Positions 1 through 11,563 of a stretch of DNA of 64,000 nt are shown one piece after another. The DNA comes from Typhlomys cinereus (taxonomy: Eukaryota; Chordata; Mammalia; Rodentia; Platacanthomyidae). The stretch covers positions 69,085 through 133,084 of the forward strand of contig JALPQD010000912.1 in the NCBI GenBank assembly GCA_023101885.1. The letters are read 5' to 3'. Position numbers and translations under genes: made by a program. The notes under the pieces were generated by a model. It searched no databases, was not told the DNA's origin, and saw nothing but the letters and a program-made list of their open reading frames with translations. Position 1 is the stretch's first letter, and every line of letters starts with the position of its first letter.

Positions 1-331
1 TCAAATGTTGGAATTTCACTTCTTAGGGATAAGTATCCTAGAGAAGTTCCTATACTGTAACATTTATGTTCAGGGGAAAATCATACTTGTTTTGTGATAT
101 TTGAATGGCACATGTTCCACAGGCTATGATTTTACAAATAGTGAACCAAGTCAGGAGGACTCTGAGGTAAATGTTGAATGTGCACTTCTTTAGGATAAGT
201 ATCGTACAGAAGTTTCTATATTATAACTCTTTGTGTTCAGGAGGATCACACTTGGTTTACTACGTTTCCAAGAAACATGTTCATGCATGTCATTCCCTTC
301 CAAAACAGTGAACCAAGTGAAGAGGACTCAC

Positions 332-424
332 AGTCATATGTACCATGTACACTTCTTTGGGAAGTCATATGTAGCATGTGCACTTCTTTGGGAAGTCATA
401 TGTAGCATGTGCACTTCTTTGGGA
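332..424. repeat. 31-bp triplication at the m2/m3 boundary
   Basis: Three direct copies of a 31-bp unit begin AGTCATATGTA at 332, 363 and 394, spaced exactly 31 bp. The unit spans the last ~15 bp of m2 and the first ~16 bp of m3. The same local duplication recurs, with two or three copies, at ~2400, 17285, 18156, ~50100, ~50980, ~51850, 53390 and ~63058. It is mainly in the five-monomer HOR and is a useful marker of that lineage. Confidence 0.9.
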
Positions 425-1246
425 TAAGTATCGTACACAGGTTTCTAGACTGTAAAACTTTGTATTCTGGAGCAAACAACATTTGTTTTGTGCTGATTCT
501 ACCAACTATGTTCAGGCTTGTAATCAGCTTGAAAATAGTGACAAGTGAGGACGCATCAAATTCACATGTTTCACTATTTCTTCTCAGTGATAAGAATACT
601 GTAGATATTCATACGTTGTAACTTTTTAAGTGCAGGAGAAATTCACACTGGTTTTGTGACTTTTCATGCAACATGTTCATGCAGGCCTTATTTTCCAAAG
701 TAGTGAACCAGGTGAGGAGGACTGAGAGTCACATGTTGGAGGTGCACTTCTTAGGGATAAGTATCCCCTACAGAAGATTCTATAGTGTTACACTTTGTGT
801 TCAGGAGAAGATCATACTTGTTTTGCGACATTCGTATAAAACATGTTCACGCAGGCCATGATTTTCCAAAAGAAAGAACCAAGTGCAGAGGATTCAGAGT
901 CAATGTTGGAATTTCACTTCTTAGGGATAAGTATCCTAGAGAGGTTCCTATACTGTAACTCTTTGTGTTCAAGGGAAAATAACAGTTGTTGTGCCACATT
1001 TCCATGGAACATGTTGAAGCAGGCCATGATTTTTCCAAATAGTTAACCAAATGAGGCTGACTCAGAGTCAAATGTTGCAAGTACACTTCTTTGGGATACA
1101 ATATCCTACAGAAGTTTTTATAGAGTAATTCTTTGTGATCAGGAGAAAGTCACACTTGTTGTTAGACAGTCAATGGAACATTACACTCAAGGCATGATAT
1201 TCCAAAATAGATAATGAAGTGAGGAGGACTCAGAGTCAAATGTTGG

Positions 1247-2250
1247 AAGTGCACTTCTTAGTGGTAAATATCCTACAGAAGTTTCGATACTGAAACTCTT
1301 TGTGTTCTGCTGAAAATCACACTTGTTTTCCGACATTTCCATGGAACCTATTCACGTAGGAGATCATTTGCAAAATAGTGAACCAAGTGCGGATGATTCA
1401 GAATCAAATGTAGGAAGTGCACTTCTTGGGGATAAGTATGCAGAGAAGTTTCTACACTGTAACATTTGCGTTCAGGAGAAAATCATACTTGTTTTGTGGC
1501 ATTTGCATGGAACATATTGACTCAGGCCATGAATTTTGAAAATAGTGAACCAAGTGAGGAGGACTCAGATCAAATGTTGGAAGTGGCACTTCTTAGTGGT
1601 AAGTAGCCTACAGAAGTTTTGATACTGTACCCTCTTGTGTTCTGCAGAAAATCACAACTTGTTTTGCGACGTTTCCATGGAAACTATTCATGTAGAAGAT
1701 TATTTCCCAATAGTGAACCAAGTGCAGAGATTCAGAATCAAATGTAGGAAGTGCACTTCTTGTGGATAAGTATCCAGAGAAGTTTCTACACTGTAACATT
1801 TGCGTTCAGGATAAATCATACTTGTTTTCTGGCAATTGCATGGAACATATTGACGCAGGGCATGAATTTCCAAAATAGTGAGCCAAGTGAGGAGGACTCA
1901 GAGTCAAATGTTGGAAGTGCAATTCTTAGTGGTAAGTATCCTACAGAAGTTTCGATACTATACATCTTTGTGTTCTGCTGAAAATCAAACTTGTTTTGCG
2001 ACGTTTCCATGGACCTATTCATGTAGGAGATGATTCCAAAATAGTGAACCAAGTGGCTGAGGATTCAGAATCAAATGTAGGAAGTGCACTTATTGGGGTA
2101 AGTATCCAGAGGAAGTTTCTACACTGTAACATTTGCGTTCAGGAGAAAATCATACTTGTTTATGACATTTGCATGGCACATGTTCAACAGGCCATGATTT
2201 TCAAAATAGTGAGCCAAATAGGTGGATTCTGAGTCAAATGTTGCTAGTGC
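1247..2250. repeat. Local m9-m10 dimer repeated three times
   Basis: m9 (marked by CTTAGTGGTAA and a GTTCTGCAGAAAATC block) alternates with m10 (GGGGATAAGTAT with ACACTGTAACATTTGCG) three times. The m9 starts are near 1252, 1591 and 1924, so the period is about 333-339 bp. Elsewhere m9-m10 occurs once per ten-monomer HOR, so this is a local two-monomer expansion, probably by unequal exchange. Confidence 0.8.
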
Positions 2251-3116
2251 ACTTCTTAAATTAAGTGTCTTACAGAACGTTCTATACTGTATCTCTTTGT
2301 GTTCAGGAGAAATCACACTTGGCTTACAACGTTTCCATGAAAACATGTAAATGCAGGTCCTTCCCGTCCAAAATAGTGAACCAAGTGAAGAGGACTCACA
2401 GTCATATGTAGCATGTGTACTTCTTTGGGAAGTCATATGTAGCATGTGCACTTCTTTGGGATAAGTATCCTACACAGGTTTCTAGAACTGTAAAACTTTG
2501 TATTCTGGAGCAAACAACATTTCTTTGTGCTGATTCTACCAACTATGTTCGAGCTTGTAATGAGCTTGAAAAACAGTGACCAAGTGAGGACGCTTCAAAT
2601 TCACATGTTTCACTTTCACTCTCAGTGATAATAATCCTGTAAATGTTCATACATTGTAACCTTCTATGTTCAAGAGAAAATCACACTGGTTTTGTGACGT
2701 TTTCATGGAATATGATCACGCAAGCTTAGATTTTCCAAAATAGTGAACCAAGGGAGGAGGACTGAGAGTCAAATGTTGGAAGTGCACTTCTTAGGGATAA
2801 GTATCCTATAGAAGATTCTATACTGTAACACTTTGTGTTCAGGGAAGATCATACTTGTTTTGCGACATTTGCATATAACATGTTCATGCAGGCCATGATT
2901 TTACAAAATAGTGAACCAAGGGAAGAGGGTTCAGACTCAAATATTGCATGTGCACTTCTTACCAGTAAGGATCCTGCGGAAGTTCCTATACTGTAACTCT
3001 TTGTGTTCAGGAGGAAATAACACTTATTGTACAACGTTTCCATTTAACATGTTCATGCATGTCATTCCATTCCAAAATCCTGAATCAAGTGAAGAGGACT
3101 CACAGTTATATGTAGC

Positions 3117-6100
3117 ATGTGCACTTCTTGGGGACAAGTATCCTACACAGGTTTCTAGACGCTAAAACTTTGTTTTCTGTAGAAAACAACATTTGTTTTG
3201 TGGTGATTCTACCAACCATGTTCAGGCTTGTAATGAGCTAGAAAATAGTGAACAAGTAAGGAGCATAAAATTCACATGTTTCACTTTCACGTCTCAGTGA
3301 TAAGAATTCTGTAAATGTTCATACAGTGTAACTTTTTATGTTAAGGATAAAATCACACCGGTTTTGTGACGTTTTCATGGAATATGTTCACACAGGCCTT
3401 GATTTTCCAAAATGGTGAAGCAAGTGAGGAGGACTGAGAGTCAGATGTTGGAAGTGCACTTCTTAGGGATGTGTCCTACAGAAGATTCTACACTTTAACA
3501 CTTTGTGTTCAGGAGAAGATCATACTTGTTTTGTGACATTTGCATATAAATGTTCATGCAGGCCCTGATATCCGAAATAGTGAACCAAGTGAGGAGGGTT
3601 CAGAGTCAAATATTGCACTTGCACTACTTACAGGTAAGTGTCCTACAGAAGTTCCTATACTGTAACCCTTTGTGTTCTGGAGAAAATAACAGTTGTTGTG
3701 CCATATTTCCATGGAACATGTTGAAGCAGGCCATGATTTTTCCAAAATAGTTAACCACGTGAGGATGACTCAGAGTCAAATGTTGCATGTGCACCTCGTT
3801 GGGATACGTATCATACAAAAGTTTCTATACTGTAACTCTTTGTGATCAGGAGAAAGTCACACTTGTTGTGCGACAGTCAATGGAACATTTACACACAAAC
3901 CATGATATTCCAAAATAGTGAACCAAGAGAGAAGAACTCAGAGTCAAATGTTGCAAGTGCTCTTCTTCTTAGCGGTAAGTATCCCACCAAGTTTCTATAC
4001 TGTCATTCTTTGTGTTCAGGAGAGTATAACACTTGTTTTGCAATTTTTCCCTGGAACATGTTTATGCAGGCTGTAATTTTTCAAAATAGTGAACCAAGTG
4101 AGGAGGACTCAGAGTCAAATGTTGGAAGTGCACTTCTTAGTGGTAAATAGCCTACAGAAGTTTCAATACTGTACTTCTTTGTGTTCTGCAGAAAATCACA
4201 CTTGTTTTACAACGTTTCCATGGAACCTATTCATGCAGGAGATGATTTCTAAAATAGTGAACCAAGTGAGGAGGAGTCAGAATCAAATGTAGGAAGTGCA
4301 CTTCTTGGGGATAAGTATCTTAGAGAAGTTTCTACACTGTAACATTTGCATTCAGGAGAAAATCATACTTGTTTTGTGACACTTGCATGGAACATGTTCA
4401 CGTAGGCAATGAATTTCAAAAATAGTGAAGCAAGTGAGGAGGATTCAGAGTCAAATGCATTGAAGGGCAGCTCTTAGGGAGAAGTATCCTAGCGAAGTTT
4501 GTATACTCTAACATTTGCGTTCAGGAAAGAATTATACTTGTTTTGTGATATTTGAATGGCATATGTTCACACAGGCCATGGTTTTCCAAAATAGTGAGCC
4601 AAGTGAGAAGGACTCTGAGTCAAATGTTGCAAGTGCACTTCTTTAGGATAAGTGTCTTACAGAAAGTTCTATACTGTAACTCTTTGTGTTCAGGAGAAAT
4701 CACACTTTTTGTACAACGTTTACATGAAACATGTTCATGCATGTCATTCCCTTCCAAAATCGTGAACCAAGGGAAGAGGACTCACAGTCATATGTAGCAC
4801 ATGCACTTCTTTGGGACAAGTATCCTACACAGCTTTCTAGATGCTAAAACTTTGTGTTCAGGAGAAAACAACATTCATTTTGTGCTGATTCTACCAACTA
4901 TGTTCAGGCCTATAATGAGCTTGAAAATAGTGACCAAGTGAGTACGCGTCAAATTCACATGTTTCACTTTCACTTCCCAATGATAAGAATCTTGTAGATG
5001 TTCATACATTGTAATTTTTTATATTCAGGAGAAAATAACACTGGTTCTGTGACGTTTTCATAGAATACGTTCATGCAGGCCTTGATTTTCCAAAATGGTG
5101 AACCAAGTGAGGAGGACTGAGAGTCAAATGTTGGAAGTGCACTTCTTAGGGATAAGTATCCTACCGAAGATTCTATACCGTAACACTTTGTGTTCAGGAG
5201 AAGATCATACTTGTTTTGCGACATTTGCATATAACATGTTCATGCAGGCCATGATTTTCCAAAATATTGAACCAAGTGAGGAGGTTTCAGAGACAAATGT
5301 TGCTCGTGCACTTCTTACCGATAAGTGTCCTATGGAAGTTCCTATACTGTAACTCTTTGTGTTCAGGAGAAAATAACAGTTGTAGTGCCACATTTCCATG
5401 GAACATGTTGAAGCAGGCCATGATTTTTCAAAATAGTTAACCAAGTGAGGATGACTCAGAGTCAAATGTTGCAAGTGCACTTCGTTGGGAGACGTATCCT
5501 ACAGGAGTTTCTATCCTGTAACTCTTTGTGATCAGGAGAAATTCACACTAGTTGTGCGACAGTCAATGGAACATTTACACGCAAGCCATGATATTCCAAA
5601 ATAGTGAACCAAGAGAGAAGGACTCAGAGTCAAATGTTGCAAGTGCTCGTCTTAGCGGTAATTATCCCACAAAAGTTTCTATACTGTCATTCTTGGTGTT
5701 CATGAGAGTATCACACTTGTTTTGCAATGTTTCCATGGAACATGTTCACGCAGGCTATGACTTTCCAAAATAGTGAATCAAGTGAGGAGGACACAGAGTC
5801 AAATGTTGGAAGTGCACTTCTTAGTGGTAAGTAGCCTACAGAAGTTTCAATACTGTACCTCTTTGTGTTCTGCAGAAAATCACACTTGTTTTGTGGCGTT
5901 TCCATGGAACCTCTTCATGCAGGAGATGATTTCCAAAATAGTGAACCAAGTGCGGAGGATTCAGAATCAAATGTAGGAAGTGCAATTCTTGCGGATAAGT
6001 ATCCTAGAGACGTTTCTACACTGTAACATTTGTGTTCAGGAGAAAATGATACTTGTTTTGTGACATTTGCATGGAACATGTTCACGAAGGCCATGAATTT

Positions 6101-7998
6101 CCAAAATAGTGAACCAAGTGAGGAGGATTCAGAGTCAAATGCTGGAAGTGCACCTCTTAGGGATAAGTATCTTTCAGAAGTTTGTTTACTGTTACATTTG
6201 CATTCAGGAAAAAATCATTCTTGTTTTGTGACATTTGCATGGCATATGTTCACACAGGCCATGATTTTCCAAAACAGTGAACGAAGTGAGGAGGACTCTG
6301 CATCAAATGCTGCAAGTGCACTTCTTTAGGATAAGTGTCGTGCAGAAGTTTCTATACTGAAACTCTTTGTGCTCAGGAGGAAATCACACTTGTTGTACGA
6401 CATTGCCATGAAACATGTTCATGCATGTCATTCCCTTTTAAAATCGTGATCCAAGTGAGGAGGACTCACAGTCATATGTAGCATGTGGACTTCTTTGGGA
6501 TAAGTATCCTACACAGGTTTCTGGATGGTAAAACTTTGTGTTCTAGAGAAAACAACATTCGTTTTGTGCTGATTCTATCAACTATGTTCAGGCCTCTACT
6601 GAGCTTGAAAATAGTGACCAGGAGGAGGAAGCATCAAATTCACATGTTTCACTTTCACTTCTCAGTGCTGAGAATCCTGTAGATGTTCATACCTTGTAAC
6701 TTTTCATGTTCAGGAGGAAATCACACTGGTATTGTGATGTTTTCATGGAATATGTTCACGCAGGCCTTGATTTTCCAAAATGGTGAACAAAGTGAGGAAG
6801 ACTGAGAGTCAAATGTTGGAAGTGCACTTCTTAGGGATAAGTATCTTACAGAAGATTCTATACTGTTACACTTTGTGTTCAGGAGAAGATCACACTTCTT
6901 TTGCGATATTTGCATATAACATGTTCTCACAGGCCATGATTTTCCAAAATAGTGAACCAAGTGAGGAGAGTTCAGAGTCAAATATTGCACGTGCACTTCT
7001 TAAAGGTAAGTGTCCTACGGAAGTTCCTATACTGTAACTCTTTGTGTTCAGGAGAAAATAACAGTTGTTGTGCCACATTTCCATGGAACATGTTGACCCA
7101 GGCCATGATTTTTCCACAAGAGTTAACCAAGTGAGGATGACACTGAGTGAAATGTTGCAAGCACACTTCGTTGGGATACGTATCCTACAGAAGTTTCTAT
7201 AGTGTAAGTCTTTGTGATCAGGAGAAAGTCAAACTAGTTGTGCGACAGTCAATGGAACATTTACACGCAAGACGTGATATTCCAAAATAGTGAACCAAGA
7301 GAGAAGGGCTCAGAGTCATATGTTGCAAGTTCTCTTCTTAGCGGTAAGTATCCCACCAAAGTTTCTATACTGTCATTCTTTGTGTACAGGAGAGTATCAC
7401 ACTTGTTTTGCAATGTTTCGCTGGAACATGTTCATGCAGGCCATGATTTCCCAAAATATTGAACCAAGTGAGGAGGACTCAGAGTCAATTGTTGGAAGTG
7501 CACTTCTTAGTGATAAGTATCCTACAGAAGTTTCAATACTGTACCTCTTTCTGTTCTGCAGAAAATCACACTTGTTTTGTGGCATTTCCATGGAACCTGT
7601 TCATGCAGGAGATGATTTCCAAAATAGTGAACCCAGTGCGGAGGATTCAGAATGAAATGTAGGATGTGCACTTCTTGGGGAAAAGTATCCTAGAGAAGTT
7701 TCTACACTGTAACATTTTCGTTCAGGAGAAAATCATCCTTGTTTTGTGACATTTGCAAGGAACACGTTGATGCAGGCCATGAATTTCCAAAAGAGTGAAC
7801 CAAGTGAGGAGGACTCTGAGTCAAATGTTGCAAGTACACTTCTTTAGGATAAGTGTTGTGCAGAAATTTCTATACTGTAACTCTTTGTGTTCAGGAGGAA
7901 ATCACACTTGTTGTACGACGTTTCCATGAAACATTTTCATGCACGTCATTCCCTTCCAAATTCGTGAACCAAGTGAACAGGACTCACAGTCATATGTA
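3117..7998. repeat. Three consecutive ten-monomer HOR copies
   Basis: This is the clearest HOR run. Copies start at the m3 border near 3117, 4797 and 6479. The order m3-m4-m5-m6-m7-m8-m9-m10-m11-m2 is complete in the first two copies. The third lacks m11, because an m10/m11-like hybrid passes directly to m2 near 7835. Landmark spacing is 1682, 1684 and 1518 bp. It is the best reference for deriving a HOR consensus. Confidence 0.85.
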
Positions 7999-10197
7999 GC
8001 ATGTGCACTTCTTTGGGATAAGTATCCTACACAGGTTTCTAGACGGTAAGTCTTTGTGTTCTGGAGAAAACAACATTCGTTTTGTGCTGATTCTACCAAC
8101 TCTGTTCAGGCCTCTAATGAGATTGAAAATAGTGATCAAGTGAGGAAGGGTCAAATTCACATATTTCACTTCCACTTCTCAGTGGTAAGAATCCTGTAGA
8201 TGTTCATACCTTGTAACTTTTTATGTTCAGGAGGACATCACACTGGTTTTGTGATGTTTTTGTGGAATATATTCACGCAGGCCTTGATTTTCCAAAAGAG
8301 TGAACCAAGTGAGGAAGACTGAGAGTCAAATGTTGGAAGTGCACTTCTTAGGGATAAGTATCCTACAGAAGATTCTATACTGTAACACTTTGTGTTTAGG
8401 AGAAGATCACACTTGTTTTGCGATATTTGCATATAACATGTTCGCGCAGGCCATGAGTTTCAAAAATAGTGAACTAAGTGAAGAGGATTCAGAGTCAAAT
8501 GCTGGAAGTGCACATCTTAGGGAGTAGTATCCTACAGAATTTTCTCTACTGTAATATTTGGATCAAAAAAATCATACTTGTTTTGTGACATTTGCATTGC
8601 ACATGTTCACACAGGCCATGATTTTACAAAATAGTATACCAAGTGAGCAGGACTCTGAGTCAAGTGTTGGAAGTGCACTTCTTTAGGATAAGTGTTGTGC
8701 AGAAGTTTCTATACCGTAACTCTTTGTGTTCAGGAGGGAATCACACTTGTTGTATGACGTTTCTATGAAACATGTTCATGCATGTCATTCCCTTCCAAAA
8801 TCGTGAACCAAGTTAAGAGGACATACAGTCATATGTAGCACGTGCACTTCTTTAGGACAAGTATCCTACACAGGTTTCTATACGCTAAAACTTTGTGTTC
8901 TTGAGAAAACAACATTCCTTTTGTGCTGATTCTACCAACCATGTTCAGGCCTCTAATGAGCTGAAAATAGTGACCAAGTGAGGAAGCGACCAATTCACAT
9001 GTTTCACATTCACTTCTCAGTGATAAGAATCCTGTAGATGTTCATACGACGTAACTTTTTATGTTCAGGAGGAAATCACACTGGTTTTGGGACGTTTTCG
9101 TGGAATATGTTCACGCTGGCCTTGATTTTCCAAAAGAGTGAACCAAGTGAAGAAGACTGAGAGTCAAATGTTGGAAGTGCACTTCTTAGGGATAAGTATC
9201 CTACAGAAGATTCTATACTGTAACACTTTGTGTTCAGGAGAAGATCACACTTGTTTTGCGATATTTGCATATAACATGTTCGCGCAGGCCATGAATTTCC
9301 AAAATAGTGAACCAAGTGAGGAGGGTTCAGAGTCAAATATTGCACGTGCACATCTTAACGGTAAGTGTCCTATGGAAGTTCCTATACTGTAACTCTTTGT
9401 GTTCAGGAGAAAATAACATTTGTTGTGCCACATTTCCATGGAACATGTTGAAGCAGGCCATGATTTTTCCAAAATAGTTAACCAAGTGAGGATGACTCAG
9501 GGTCAAAAGTTGCAAGTGCACTTCTTTGGGATTTGTATTGTACAGAAGTTTCTATACTGTAGCTCATTGTGATCAGGAGAAATTCACACTAATTGTGCGA
9601 CAGTCAATGGAATATTTACACGCAAGCCGTGATATTCCAAAATAGTGAACCAAGAGAAAAGGACTCAGAGTCAAGTGTTGCAAGTGCTCTTCTTACCGGT
9701 ACGTATCCCACCAAAGTTTCTATACTGTCATTCTTTGTGTACAGGAGAGTATCACACTTGTTTTGCAATGTTTCGCTGGAACATGTTCATGCAGGCCATG
9801 ATTTTCCAACATAGTGAAGCAAGTGAGGAGGACTCAGAGTCAAATGTTGGAAGTGCACTTCTTAGCGATAAGTATCCTACAGAAGTTTCAATACTGTACC
9901 TCTTTCTGTTCTGCAGAAAATCACACTTGTTTTGCGGCGTTTCCATGGAACCTCTTCATGCAGGAGATGATTTCCAAAATAATGAACCAAGTGCGGAGGA
10001 TTCAGAATCAAATGTAGGAAGTGCACTTTTTGGGGATAAGTATCCTAGAGAAGTTTCTACACTGTAACATTTGCATTCAGGAGAAAATCATCCTTGTTTT
10101 GAGACATTTGCAAGGAACATGTTCACGCAGGCCATGAATGTCCAAAAGAGTGATCCAAGTGAGCAGGACTCTGAGTCAAGTGTTGCAAGTGCACTTC

Positions 10198-10590
10198 TTT
10201 TTTTTTTTTTTTTAAACTTTTGAGTTCTTATCATTTATTTATTTAGTTAGTAGTTCTGCACTGATAGGTACTGAATCCAAAGTCTTGCACATAATAGACA
10301 GGTGTTCTACTAGCTTATTTTAACTTAGAAAACATCTTTTAGCTGATCTGCTTTGTACCTCTGCCTTTTCAAAGATTAAGACTAAGTTTATAGTGAGTTA
10401 TTTAAATATATAAGCATATCCTAGATCAAAATCAAAAGAGGCCTTCATTCTGTAGTCTTCCATGCTTGCTACATGAGATGAATATAATGGAGGAATGGAC
10501 TGACTTCACTTAAATTTTGCGTTCTCTGTTACTTTGTACATTGGATAGTACATGGAATTGACATACAAAATTCCTTTCTTTTCTTTTTTA
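10198..10590 (-). other. Putative L1 3'-transduced segment with poly(A) signal and tail
   Basis: Poly(T) at 10198-10213 is followed by about 360 bp (10214-10573) that matches neither the satellite nor the 3'UTR of the sister element L1-B. Next come an A-rich tract (minus sense, 10574-10590) and the L1 3'UTR. On the minus strand two overlapping AATAAA hexamers lie at 10234-10239 and 10238-10243, about 20-25 bp before the terminal poly(A). The L1's own end reads AATAATAATA where L1-B has AATAAA. A weak internal signal followed by a usable downstream one is the classic arrangement for L1 read-through and 3' transduction. No open frame or RNA gene is recognisable inside. Confidence 0.8.
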
Positions 10591-11563
10591 TATTATTATT
10601 AAAAATTTAATTATACATTTTAAAATTTTTTACCTGTTCCCTCCCTCCCCCCTCCTCCCCCTCCCCTTCCCCCAGTGCCTCCCCCCCAATTCCCAGAGAG
10701 TCCTTTATTGTGTACGCCTAACTCTCCACTGGGTCCTCCTCTCCGATGACATATAAGGACCCAGTGGCATTTTCATAAGCCCTTTCTCTTGTTCCCCTTA
10801 AGGACAAGATCACTACTATGGCTGTCAATCCCTTGCCTCCAGGGGTCTCGGTGCCCTTAACAGATGCTAGACTTTATGAGGGCAACAGTGCGCTGGACAT
10901 TGCGCAGGGCATGCAAAGTCCCATTATGATTGCTTTGGCCCCAACTATTGTTGAGAATCTTGCAAATCGTTGCTCCTCCCATCCTTTTACTCTTACAATC
11001 TTACCGCCCCCTCTTCCACAAATGTCCCTGAGCTCCAGGATGGGGAGAGATTAGGCTGTCCTAGTTCTATGTGATTGATATAGAGTCTCTGAAGTTCTGG
11101 ATTGTGGTTTGTTGATTTTCTTTTGCAGTTTTGCTGCTCCTGCAATTCCCTTCACTCCATTCTCCTGGGCACTGTATGTCACCCCCTGGCCAGAGACAAA
11201 AAGCTGTTAAACTGGAGTCTTGTTGTAATAGCACATTCAAGGGTAGATGTAATAAGAGTAGGAAACCTCACTGAGGGAGGGGTCCATCACCCATTTGCAA
11301 AATGATTACTTTTTATCTGCTAGACTATATGCCCTCCCCTTCTGGTGAGATCAGGAAAGAACGTCTGTGAACTTAACCAGGTTTCTCATTACTTACTTGC
11401 AGACCTTGATGGAGGCCTATTTTCTCTGCTGTAACATGGTCTCCTCTCTCCTTGTTTCTGGTGTGGCCCTCCTAACTCATCTCTCTTGTTCATAATCCTT
11501 GCAATTACTGTGTTACATAGGTTTACTTTTGAGTGTCTCAATGTGGGCTGGGTGAGTTTGGTA
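10591..11563 (-). other. L1-A 3'UTR with purine-rich tract
   Basis: About 970 bp from the ORF2 stop to the A-rich tail. On the minus strand a G-rich polypurine tract (complement of 10632-10690) lies near the 3' end, as in many mammalian L1 3'UTRs. The rest is unique-looking L1 3'UTR shared with L1-B and, more distantly, with C, D and F. Open frames such as 10818-11054 are incidental. Confidence 0.9.

Larger units (their letters stand above)
1..10197. repeat. Satellite block S1: ~168-bp monomers in a 10-monomer HOR
   Basis: About 60 head-to-tail monomers of about 168 bp. Nearly all share a core with GTGCACTTCTT, GTGTTCAGGAG, CAGGCCATGATTTTCC and AATAGTGAACCAAGTGAGG. Variant positions define types m1-m11. 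Order seen: m1-m2-m3-m4-m5 (1-~900), an m1/m6 hybrid (~904-1075), m7, three m9-m10 dimers (~1247-2250), m2-m5, an m6/m2 hybrid (~2945-3110), then regular copies of m3 to m2. The m3 landmark GTGCTGA (or its variant) lies at 3200, 4882, 6566, 8084 and 8923. The spacings are 1682, 1684, 1518 (m11 missing) and 839 (five monomers). Short open frames on both strands persist only because 168 is divisible by 3. They shift frame at monomer indels and share no fixed start. The left edge runs off the window; the right edge is the poly(T) of L1-A. Confidence 0.95.

Noticed and set aside
904..2250. Primate alpha-satellite homology (similar monomer length, GAAACTTCT and CAGAGTT-like words)
   Set aside because: The shared words are short and in a different order, there is no overall alignment by eye, and no strict CENP-B box is present.
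7290..7655. Possible C2H2 zinc-finger origin, since 168 bp equals two 84-bp finger units and cysteines are frequent in one frame
   Set aside because: The two 84-bp halves of the monomer do not align, there is no CX2C...HX3H spacing, and no TGEKP-type linker appears in any frame.
9645..10067. Open frame of 140 codons (and many 60-120-codon frames on both strands) within the satellite
   Set aside because: Monomers are ~168 bp, a multiple of three, so a stop-free frame runs on through adjacent units. The translations are the repeated monomer in shifting frames, with opposite-strand frames equally open. There is no shared start, splice structure or non-repetitive domain.
10214..10573. A tRNA- or 7SL-derived SINE in the non-L1 segment next to L1-A
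   Set aside because: No A/B box-like pair or SINE body is recognisable. An L1 3' transduction explains its position, its poly(A) signal and its tail.
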